A stretch of 64,000 bases of DNA from Quillaja saponaria. Its lineage: Eukaryota > Streptophyta > Magnoliopsida > Fabales > Quillajaceae. The translations under genes and the position numbers were made by a program. The notes under the pieces are model-generated. The model was not told where the DNA came from, made no database searches, and saw only the letters and a program-made list of their open reading frames with translations. Shown one piece after another: positions 38,816 through 49,900 of this stretch; positions within the stretch are counted from its first letter, which is position 1, and each line of letters opens with the position of its first letter. The stretch is from the NCBI GenBank assembly GCA_029379385.1, contig CM055608.1:18846350-18910349 (forward strand), in the 5' to 3' direction.

Positions 38816-38820
38816 AAAAG

Positions 38821-39269
38821 TACTAAATGATCATTGGCTTAGAGCCCATCCAAACCCCCAAACTCGCTCATTGATAAAGTCTAGTGGCAAAAAGAAAAAA
38901 TTATCATTTACTCCCTAAAGTTTTCTCAACTTTTATTTTAGCTATCACATTTCCAATTATATTTAGCTAATCCTTTAAGGTTGTGTTTGACAAACTGAAT
39001 AAGGAAAATTGGATAATATATTTCTATTTGATCTACTCTAATCAACTGTTTGGTGCATGCTGTTAGATAGGATGAAAAAAAAAATTGAAATTGAGTTTTA
39101 ATCTTTGTTGAATAAAAAATAGAATTCATTTAAAATTAAATGAATTCTATAATTCAATTCATATAAAATGAATTCTACAATTCAATTCATTTAAAATGAA
39201 TTCTCTTAATTTGGAATAAAAACTATACCTATGAAATTCAATCTAATTCTCTTATTTGGAGTAAATAAT
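38821..39269. other. Intergenic stretch with palindromic tandem array
   Basis: Contains 'gtgtttgacaaactg' near 38,982, wording like the end of many plant MITEs, and the palindromic array at 39,118-39,206. A matching right end is not visible and may have been cut off by the LTR starting near 39,270. Confidence 0.4.
39118..39206. repeat. Three tandem copies of a 28-bp palindromic unit
   Basis: Each unit is a variant of 'attcatttaaaatgaattct' joined by 'acaattca' or 'ataattca', and each is its own inverted repeat. The array can form three hairpins in a row or one large cruciform. Confidence 0.8.
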
Positions 39270-42200
39270 ATAATAACTGTATATTTTAGCGTACATGTTA
39301 GAATGTCTGTACATAACAAGTTGTTGTTAGGTGAATAAAAGTTTACACAAATTAAAATTGAAATAAATAAACATTTATATATATATATATATATACATAT
39401 AGATAGGAAAATTTATTTTTGCCACATCATTGGTTGACTTAAAACTTGAAATTTACTTATGTAGATTTTATTGAGGTGTGTAATATGTGCAAATGAAAAG
39501 AAAACAAACAAGAAAATAAATATAATATATGAATTTATATACATATCTCTAGAACTCATTTACGACCACAAATCCTAAAGCTAAACTTGTCCATGAATTT
39601 ATATTTTAATATTAATTGCTTTTGTCTTCTTTCCTCTATTTCTTTCCACCGACTTACTCTTCTTTCTCTCCAAAAATCTTCAAGCTAAGCTTCTTGTTTT
39701 CCATGCCTTGTTTTTGTTTCCATTTTCCAACTATCAGAAGGAAAGTTCCTTGCAGCTAACCCCTTTCTTTTCCTTCCCTTCTTTGCTGTACCTTGCTTCC
39801 TTGGTTGTGAACCCTTAGCTGGCCGTGGAAGGCAGCTAGTGTAACGCTTACTGTAGCCGTTGGTGTTGAAACGACAGCCGTAAAGGGAGGGTAGCTCATC
39901 ACTCCTAGTTGTGACTCCTCATTTCTTATAGTTGCAAGGTGAGTGACTAGCCAAGAGATAAATTGTTGGCTGCCAGCAGCTTGATCAATTTTTTCGTCAC
40001 ATAACCTATTGTTTTATGTTCAAAAAAGGAAGGTTTTGGTTCTTAGTGGTCACAGCAGCAATGAGGGAAAGTATACATCAAATTTCCTCTTGTAGTGCCC
40101 TGAATTAGCCTAGATCTAATTTGAGTTCTTGTTAGGGAGTTATTGAAATTCCTTTAAATTGAACCTTAGGTATGTTGTATTAATACAAGTTTGAACATAA
40201 AGGGATTAGGAAAAGTATAAATTGTGATTCAAAGTTTAATAACAGTGAAGGAAGTTGTATATAATAGGAAGTTTGAAATTTATCTTGTTTATGGTGGAGA
40301 TGTATAAATTGAGTTCTTGATTAACTTTAAATAATTGATTTAAATTGAATTCCATAATTGGAACATGAATAGTATATGGGTTAGTTGAATTGTATTGATT
40401 GTGTTGAGATATATATATATATATGCACACACAAATCAATGGAAGGAACTTATACACCTAAAATATTTGATAAAATGTCTACAAGAAAACTAGTTATGAC
40501 ATAATGATTTAAACTTTGAATTCTTAGATCTTTGAGTGGTTAGAGAAAAGGGGAAGCAAGGTTCAGATTGTATGATTCATAGAAATTGGTTATTTCGAAT
40601 GTGTTAGGGACCGAATTAATTTAAGAGTTCTAAGGGAAAGTGTAGCTTATGACTTGAGATGATATCTGGAAAATTTCATAATTTGATTCGAAGTATATTT
40701 ATCATTAGAGTTGTTAGATTGCAGCAAGGTTCATGCAAGATTTTAGGTGAGTTTCAGTCAGTCCAAAATACTTTGTTGGGGGTTGTGGTTTAAATTATCT
40801 TAGGACCTCTGAATGAGAATTGTTCCTAACATATTAAGGGGCAATTCTGGAGCTTTTCAAGTTTTAATTTCATGTTATATGTATTTTGGAGGTGTTGGAA
40901 GTCATGATTATGATTTTTGGGGTCCTAATCAAACCTGTTTTAGTGTAACTAGGTTTGGAGGGTCCTAAAGGATGAATTAAGAGTGAAGTGCTGAAGATGA
41001 GTTGTTCCTAACATCTTGATAAACAAGGCTAGAAAGTTTAATAATTTAATTCCCAAGTATGAGAATTCTATAAGCAATGGAATCTGAGGTTAGTAACTAG
41101 AAATTGTGCGAGTGCCTTATTTGTGTTTATGTGAGGATTTGAGTGCGTTCAAGACTAATTTTAGAAAAAGTTTCTAAATAAAAAAAAAAAAAAGTAATTT
41201 CCTAAAGATAATGTTTGAACTTGGTTTTGTTGAATTTGCTTAAGTATGTAAGTTGAAATCAAACATATCTCCAAGGTTGTTATGAAAATACCTAAAAGGA
41301 GTAAATTTTAAATAAATGCAAAAAGCTAGTATCTATAAATTTTATTAATTAAAAGGTTATAACTTATAAAATTGACAAACTAAGTAATACTTGAAAAATT
41401 AAATTGTAGCTCTGGAAAGTATTGTTAAACCAACAATGTGTGTAAATACAAAAAAGAAGTGACGAGCAAGATTGATAAATGGTGAGTGGATAAATGCTTC
41501 CTTTTGGTTACTAGATTAATATGTGTATTTATTATGTATATTTGAATCGATATGTTTATATGGAAGCATAAGCATGTGTAGTGTTTCATTGAATTATTTG
41601 AATTGTGCTTGACTTTATTTGTGTTTAATAAAGGCCAACAAAAGTGTTTTTCTTTTCAAAATGATTTTTACTTCTGAGATAGAATCTAGGTGCACTTAGG
41701 ATATTCTGATTTGACAAGTTATTTAAAAGGATCGAGTACTTAATCCCAGTGGAATGGATTATATATGGAGAATAAATTTATTGTCAGGGAACAAAATTGC
41801 CCAATAAGGAAGATATTTGTTGTACGGAGTTGAGTTACTTTATTGGTCTTTAGTATGCTTTGAATGTTTTGATTGCTTTGTTTGAATTGTGAGTTTTGAA
41901 CATTCTGATTAAATTATTCATATTGATACGTAAATTATGATTAATTGATTTTATGATAATTATATGTACTTACGTGTATCATGGAATTAAGATATGAAAC
42001 ATGGCTACATAAGATTATTTAATTTATATGTGTTCGTTATGCTTTGATTGATGTTAGTACTATTTGGATACATTTTTTTTCGACTCACTGAGCCTGTGGG
42101 ACTCACCACATTTCTGTTGATGTTTTTTAAGTAATAGAATTTTGGTATACATCATAAAAGAGTTCGTGACTTGTTGATATCATTTGACAAGTTATTTTTG

Positions 42201-42601
42201 GGATCTCATACTTGAAGCCAAAAGATGGAGGTTTGCAGTCACATTAGGGTTTTGGGTTATTGTGATTTGATTGTATAAGAGCCAAATTAAAACTATTTAT
42301 GATATCAATGGAGCGGAATTTCTTGATTATATTGTTACTATTGTTACTTGGTTGAATGTAACTAGGAATTATATGTTTGTATTTTAGGCATGTTATAGTT
42401 TACAGGAATCTCTGTCGAAATTTTTAGTAAGTTGTTATATATTTCAATAATATAATATTTGGAGTTAGCTTATGTTTTCTAAATTTTACTTTTATTCTTT
42501 GGTTTAGTCAAGAATTGTATTTGTTTCTTTCTTTTAAAATCAGGACTGAGGTTTGGTTATCTATTATTTTAGCTAGTTATGCTTCCGTGTGGGGTGTGAC
42601 A
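39270..42601 (+). repeat. Tekay-type LTR, probably solo
   Basis: The right end is GGGGTGTGACA at 42,591-42,601. Near 39,283 'ttttagcgtacatgttagaa' aligns with the start of the TE-2 LTR read on the minus strand (about 15,728-15,745). The middle carries the shared Tekay LTR core, for example 'aaaggccaacaaaagtgttt' near 41,630 and 'ctaggtgcacttaggatat' near 41,688. No PBS or polypurine tract is present on either side, so it is most simply a solo LTR. The left border is approximate and no target duplication is certain. Confidence 0.7.
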
Positions 42602-43504
42602 AATGAAGTAATTATAATCCTATTGATATCAAAATAGAGAATAATCAAGAAAAAAAGAAAAAAAAAGTTTATTTGTAACAAAATAACAATTATATAATTA
42701 ATAAAACTCATAAGAGTATATAAGAAAATTAAAAGATTCTATCATCGAGCCATTTTTATATATGGATAGATATAGATATAGATGGTGGCTTGGTGCAAGA
42801 TTGTCGGAGTCTAATTGCCTTGGGTGCTAGTTTTGCTCATCAGCTTGTCCTTTCAGAAAGTCCTCCTTTGGAAGTCCATCAAGTGCTTATTGATGATTCT
42901 TCCGAGGTTTAAAATTTAAAATTGATTTAATTTTGATTATATTTAATATTATTGAATTAATTTTCTCCATTTTTGAAACTTTTTTTTTAATAATTACTTG
43001 TTCATATTATGAAATAATTTTTTATTAGATTTATTTATATGTTTATTGTGATTAACATGGAGTATTATTTTTTAATAACTATAATTTTTTAATACTATAT
43101 ATGCACATGTATAAATTATAAATACAATTTTGGTGTAATGTCTATATTACGGAAACTAGTGATAAAATAAGTACTTATTTGAATATCCTAATTTTTATAA
43201 AATATATTAATTTATTTTATCTTGTTCGTGCTATCAAATACAATCTAAATTTATTGATTCTGTTTAATTAATCATTCAAGACCACAAGTTCATTCTCAAT
43301 GAAAACTCCTTCAAGCATGTTTTTTGATTAAAAAAATAACAAAAATAATGTTATTAGTTTTTCATTTAATGGTGAGTGTCTAGACCAACTTACCAATACA
43401 TTAATACAAATTAACTTCTGCATTCATTCTTTCAATTTTTAAATTAAAAGAAAAAAAAAAAAGAGAAAATAAAGTTAAAGTGCATATGTATCTTAATATA
43501 TAAG
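42602..43504 (+). repeat. Duplicated host segment, copy B (empty site)
   Basis: It aligns in one piece to 3,378-3,819, 12,713-13,061 and 22,167-22,380, without either retrotransposon. It has its own insertion at about 42,783-42,908, an RNase H-like fragment. It lies 450 bp to 1.36 kb upstream of the GYF gene start codon. Confidence 0.78.
42783..42911 (+). pseudogene. RNase H-like fragment (LINE-type C-terminus)
   Basis: An unusually GC-balanced 43-codon frame reads GGLVQDCRSLIALGAS, then LSESPPLEVHQVLIDDSSEV and a stop. The pattern DC..L, then (A)LG.S, then ESPP..V..L..D resembles the last part of the RNase H-like domain at the end of plant non-LTR retroelement polyproteins. The central part, with the usual REAN..AD block, is missing. 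It has no start codon and no neighbouring exon, so it is a stranded fragment. The match is by motif memory only. Confidence 0.45.
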
Positions 43505-43589
43505 AAGTGAATTGAGAAATTAAAAATGAATGTAATTTTTATTTATAAATATAAATGTTAAAATTAATTAGACACGATGAATAAAATTA

Positions 43590-43958
43590 GAAGATTAATT
43601 ATATAAAATATAAAATAAGAAGAAAAGATTGAGACTACAGAGAACTTTTGGGATGCTTACCAAAAAAACGAAAAACTTTGGGGGAAGAAACGATACTTGA
43701 ATAAAAAGAAAAATCTCACTCGCTGTTGTTGTTCTCATGATACCCACCCTTGAAACCCTCACATCTGTCGTCTTGGCCTCTTTTTTTCTGCGTTTTCTTC
43801 TCTCTCCAAACCCTATAACTCTCTCGTTCAGAATCGTCTTAGTCTCGAGCAAGTTCTCTTGCATCAACCAAGTTTCTGATTCTGTCGCCGTAATTCAACC
43901 ATAAATCTGCTTTTATCCACCGATCTCTTCCTCGAAATTTGTGCAATTTGTAACAAAG
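43590..43958 (+). promoter_or_regulatory. Core promoter and 5' UTR of the GYF gene
   Basis: A TATA-like run (ATTATATAAAATATAAAA) at 43,598-43,615 is followed, after an A/G-rich stretch, by the pyrimidine-rich sequence common in plant leaders (43,740-43,950, many 'tctc' and 'cttc' words). Transcription probably starts between 43,630 and 43,700. The context just before the ATG is ACAAAG. A minus-strand frame here (43,595-43,867) is incidental. Confidence 0.5.
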
Positions 43959-46900
43959 ATGTCTGACGAAAAGATCAATCTCCCCGACGATCTCTTCTCC
44001 TCCAAGGCGGATGATGGACAGTTCCCGGTAAAAGGTATAATTTTTAGGGCTTTCTCTGAAATTCTACTTATTGGCATTTCATTGTAACTCTTGTTTTGTT
44101 GAAATTATTACTCATCCTATCTAGATCTATTTCGATCTCAGCATAGCGCTTATGATTGGTAAATCAAATATATGATATATTTTTTTTTTTGCCTACTTGC
44201 TTGGACTAATTATATTAAGTTTTGTTTTCTTCTCTTAATTGTGGATGTTGATTTTACTATTGGATTGGGGATTGAAGAATATGTCGATTTTTATTTTTAC
44301 CCTTGTTTAATTTCTTGATATCACAATACCATTGATGTATTAAGCAATTTTTCTTTCGTCGATACAATTTATGGCACGCCCTGATTTTAAAGGCATAAAA
44401 TCTATGCTGTTTTATTCCCCTTTCTTACTCATTTATTTATCTTGTGAGTCTTACTTACTGCAGCTTTAAGAGATAGGTTGCTAAATTGCTTTGGTTTTTT
44501 TTTTTTTTTTTTTTTTTTAAATTGATATATAATGATAATTTGTTCTTTGTGCTTTGTTAGATGAATGTTCGGGAGGACATGGCGAGGAGAAAGGAACTGT
44601 AGGGTTATTTGATGATTCAAAAGGTAGTTGGCTGTTTCGTTGTGGTTGAAACATAGCAAGAGATATTCAGTTCTGTTGGCCACTTTTCTTGGTTACACTT
44701 GCCTTTATTAACCAAAGTGTATGTAACCCATGTATAATCTCTTTAAATTTCAGATCAAATAGCATCTGAGAGCATACCTTTATCTCCACAATGGCTTTAT
44801 TCTAAGCCTGTTGATGCCAGGACAATGACAACTGGTGTAGCTGCGGTATGTATATTTTAACTCTATTCAATTTACATACATTATCAGAAGTTTTATTGGC
44901 ATGTAACATTCTTGGTGTTCTTTTTTATGCTTGTTAGTGAGTCTGAAATGCTACCATAGTACTATAGTACCATATTCTTTGTTCTTGTCACTAAATTTAT
45001 TCTGTTCTCTAAGCTACTTTATTGCAATTATATTGTGTTCTGACGTATTTATAATTGTAGTGTCTCGGCTGGACGCTTCTGTGGTATATGTAATTTTACA
45101 ATACCATGATTTGTTTTATGTTTGTAGTTCTTCTTTCGTCTTTATATGTGAAGGTAATGACTCAGATGCCTAGAATGTGGTGGTCTGTAGATAAAAAGGG
45201 AATCTAGTAAACCACATAGCTATGAACTGGTATAATTAATGGTAGGCTCGTGTAGAACTTTTATAGCTTGTTTGTATAGAAGTATAAATATTTTCGTCTT
45301 TTCATTTTGGGGACTTTATAATTTTTTAGCACGTGTAAAAGATACACATAAAGTATGATTACCTTTCATAAAAAGAATAATAACTAGGAAAGTTTAGTGG
45401 GACATATGTACCATGTTTTGGATTTTCTGATCCTTGATTTTAATTTTTACTTGCATAGTAAAATACCATGTGAACTTTGGGTGATGAACTAACTGCGCAT
45501 TTGAATATTTTCTTCTATTATCACAGGAATTAAGTCCACTGAAATTTTGCGGTTATTATTGATAAAGGTGCTGCATTTGTTTAATTGGCATGGAGCATGG
45601 TGACTAGAACTTCTGTTAAAGGAAGAACTGTACTTTGTTTTGTTTTAAGCTTTTTATGTTTGCTAAACTATTATACTAAAATAAATAGAGTTAAATAAAT
45701 TGAAGACTTTATCTGCTCCCTTGTCAGGACAGACTGGTTTAAGTTTCTTTATGCCATATTTTTATCTATTTTATTGACTGAACTATTCTTTTAACTTTTG
45801 CAAATGTTCTAAAAAATTTCAAAGCAAAATGGTTGTTTGTTGAGGTTTGTGCTTCATTGTGTAATAGCTTAAGTCTTACGATGCTTTGCTTCTATTTAAA
45901 AAAAAAAATTGATGATAGGACACGCGTGTTCCTGGTTCTTTTTCCCAAGGAAATGCCACTGATACCATTCTCAAAGACAGTTGGCGTTTGGATGGTTCTC
46001 AGGACAAGAAAGATTGGAGAAGAACTGCACCTGAAGTTGACATAAGTCGGCGCTGGCGGGAAGAGGAGAGAGAAACAAACTTACTTGGTCGACGAGACCG
46101 TAGAAAGGATGATCGTCGTGCAGAGGGCATCTCAACTTCTGAGACTAGAGCCTTGTCATCTGATCGTTGGCATGATAGCCGTGGTTCTGGGCATGAAACC
46201 CGAAGGGACAACAAGTGGTCATCAAGATGGGGACCTGAAGATAAAGAGAAGGATTCTCGAACTGAGAAAAGGAATGATGTTGACAAAGAAGACAGTCATG
46301 TTGACCGACAATCCTCTGGTGGGAGTAACCGTGCATCTTCTGAACGTGACCCAGATTCTCGTGATAAGTGGAGGCCACGTCATCGTATGGAAGGTCAAGC
46401 AGGTGTGGTGGCCACATACCGCACTGCTCCTGGCTTTGGACTGGATAGGGGACGCACAGAGGGAGCAAATGTGCGATTTTCTCCAGGACGAGGAAGGGCA
46501 AATGTTAGTGGGAACTTACAAATTGGAAGACCTCCCTTGGCATGTACTAATGGGCCTGTTATTTTGAATAGTAACAGAAGTATATTAGGAAAGTCTAGCC
46601 TAGGTCTGGATTTTTACTGCTACCCTAGGGGTAAGCTTCTTGACATTTACCGTAAGATAAAGATTGATCAGATTCTTGACACTATGCCTGATGGCGTGGA
46701 CCGTGCATCGACAATAACACAGCTAGGCTCTCTAGAGCCATTGGCTGTTGTTGCTCCTGCTGCAGAGGAAGAGGTATGCAGACTAGAATATTTGAGTGTG
46801 TGTATATGTAGATATGCATGTGTTATTGCCATATGCTCATAATGGCCTTTGACCACGTACTTTTATTTCATTATGAAATAATTTTCTTCTACCCTTAGTA

Positions 46901-49900
46901 TCATGACCGTGTGTTGGGATTATGCTTACAGGATGTCCTTAGAGATATATGGAAGGGAAAAATAACTAGCAGCGGAGTAGCTGGCCATTCATATAGAGGC
47001 AGGGATGGAGGGGCAAATGATACTTTTAAAGGTGACTGTTCCATAATGCATTATTCATTGTCACTCTTTTACTATCATGTGTTTGATTTCAATCTCTCTT
47101 CTAGAATAATTCAGGCATTGGTAAGGCTTTAAGTGAAGGGAATGAAAGAGCCTCAATTACCAGTAAAGAAAATGTTGTTTTGGGTATTAATGCTGTAAAC
47201 TGTTCTTGTCATGTTTCCACTGATATGGAGTCAAATACCATTGGTCCACTTAGATGTATTAGATATTATTTGCTTACATATTATTCTTCCTTTTTCAGAA
47301 AGTGGTGCTTCTAAGCTACACGAGGAAAAAATGGTACAATCAATTGGCGTGGCTGTGAGAGATACTGGTTTCCTTTGCAGCAGTTTTGATGAGCCAGAAG
47401 CTTTTGACATACTTCAGGGAACAGATTCTGCTCTGCAGAGGCATGCTAATTTGGGTGTTGCTGAATCAGTTGCTACTTCAGAAATTGGTAACCAGCTTCC
47501 TAGCAATTCTGGCTCTCTGTTTGAATATTCATCTTTGCAGCAAATTCCAGGCATTAATCAGCACCAGATAAAGACTAATGAGAAGGCACACACATCTGAA
47601 AGTGTTGTCTCTCCTGAGGAGTTGAGTTTGTGTTATCTTGATCCTCATGGTGTAATCCAAGGACCCTTTTTGGGGATTGATATCATTTTGTGGTTTGAAC
47701 AAGGCTTTTTTGGAATTGACTTACCAGTTCGCTTGTCTGATGCTCCTGAGGGATTGCCTTTTCAAGAACTTGGCATTGTCATGCCACATTTAATGATTAA
47801 ATCAGGGTCTGCTTCCAGCAATAACCTGATTGCTAAATCAGAACAATCCGATGCCACCGAATGCAACTTAGAAGTTGGTGCACCCTCTGTTGGCTACAAT
47901 GGAGCTGCTGCTATTGATGATCACCTGTGGGCGTCATCAGGATTTGATGCTACCAAAAGTGTTATTGTCCAGTCTCAAGTACCGATTCAAAGTTACCACT
48001 CTGAGATTCAGTTATCTGATGATGAAATCAAAAATTTTATTGCACAAAATGAGGGTAAGTGACATTTTTGTTTTTCTGTTGATACTATTATCTAGGATTT
48101 ATTATGCTATCTACTCATCACTGTTTGTTTTTATACAGAAGTTGTTTTATCTGGAACTAGTGGAATTCGCAATGGTAACCCTCTAAAAGGGAAGGTTGAT
48201 ATCCGTTCGTCCCATTCCAATTCTATCGGTAATCCTTCTGTCGCAAATGATGATTCCAGCATTCATAATCACGAGGTTGATAAGTTGCATCCGTTTGGTC
48301 TATTAATGTCTGAACTTAGAGACAGTTCACATTTAAGGCGTGCCCAATCCTCCAACATGTCTTCAATAATGGGCGATCAGCGTCAATTTCTAGATCCATT
48401 TCTTGAAAGAGATACCTCTATTGCCAATAGAAGCTCCTTTGGTGCCATTGTTGATCAACCTTACAGGGATACAAGGGCTGATGATTATGGGACAAATGGC
48501 ATTTTCAATCATAATGTCCGTGTTGGTTCATTAGATGATCACCACTTATCTCACATGGACAAAAAAATCAATAATTTTGACATGGTGGAGAATCTTATGT
48601 CACAAAAGCTGTTGAATGAACAACTTCAGCTGCAGAATAATTTATCTCCTGATTTCCCCGCACATCTTACTGCTTCTGGTTTTGAGCAGTTTCCAGGTTC
48701 TCTTCTTCAGAAAATGAACCCCAACATCCAGCAGTTTGTCCAAAACTCGGGGTCAGATTTTGAACATCTTCTGGAGCTTCAAATTCAACGGCAGCGTCAC
48801 ATTGAGCTTCAACAACAGCATCAACACCTTCAGCACCAACTAAAATTGCAACAACAGCAACACCAACAATCTCAAGTTCAGCAGGTGCTTCTCGAACAAT
48901 TTCTGCATCACCAAATGCCTGATCCAAATTACGGGCAATCTAAGCTGGATCCTGCCAGAGATAATCTTCTTGATGAGGTTCAATTGAGGAAACACTTGCT
49001 GCATGAATTGCAGCAGAACTCTTATTCTTTAAGAAACATCGATCCATCAATGGAGCAGATCCTCCAAGCAAATATTGGGTCGAATACTGTTCAAGGACAG
49101 CAAACTGATTTCTTAAACCTCTTGTCACGAGCAAAGCATGGGAGTATGCTTCCTTCGGAACAACAGTTTCGTTTTCAGCAAGAGCAGTTGCAGGCACAAC
49201 ACTTAATGGCATTGAGGCAGCAGCTCGGATTAGAGGAGGAAAGGCATTCTGGTAGACCTTGGCCAATTAATGATGCTGGGCAGCTAGTTAGGAACTCTGC
49301 AAGCCATCAACTGTCACAATCGGCAGGATTTAGTGCTTCAGATATCCAACGACATCAGCAGATGCTTTCTCCTCATGAAGAGCAACTAAACTATCTTGGC
49401 AGGAACTTTGCTGAATGGAATCAGAGAGGGTTTTATGAGCCTAGCTCCTTGGCATTTGAGAGACCAGCGTCTGGCACCCCTGGGATGAATTACAATAGTG
49501 CAAATGCTTCAGCGCACAGTCTAGATTTACATGATCGGCGTCACTACATGCACTCTGCTGATCATATGGGTTTGTTCTCTCACCACCTTCAAGTGCCTGA
49601 CGAATTTTACGCTGGTCAGACAGATGCAAACAATAGTGGCCTCTCTGGGAACAATGGGCACGTGGGAGATAATTGGGCTGACACAAGGATGCAGCTACTG
49701 AGTCTTGAAGCTGAGCAGCAAAGAAAGGAGATAGGGGCGACTTTAGGTTCTGCAGAATTAAATATGTTTGCACCAGGTGGAACTCAGGAGGAAAATTCAA
49801 AACGAGCTTTGCTGGACCTACTTCATCATAAACTGGGTCTTCAACCTGGGCAATCATCCAATAGTGACAATTTCCATCCTGTATCATCTCAAAGTCATGA

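Noticed and set aside
44429..44683. Minus-strand frame with a poly-Lys run
   Set aside because: It is created by the long T tract of an intron of the GYF gene.
46085..46567. 160-codon plus-strand frame overlapping exon 4
   Set aside because: It is a shifted frame within the large Arg/Asp-rich exon, with no splice support.
48667..49887. Long minus-strand frames opposite exon 8 of the GYF gene
   Set aside because: They are shadows of the Gln-rich coding exon on the other strand. Exon phase, splice sites and family motifs all support the plus strand.
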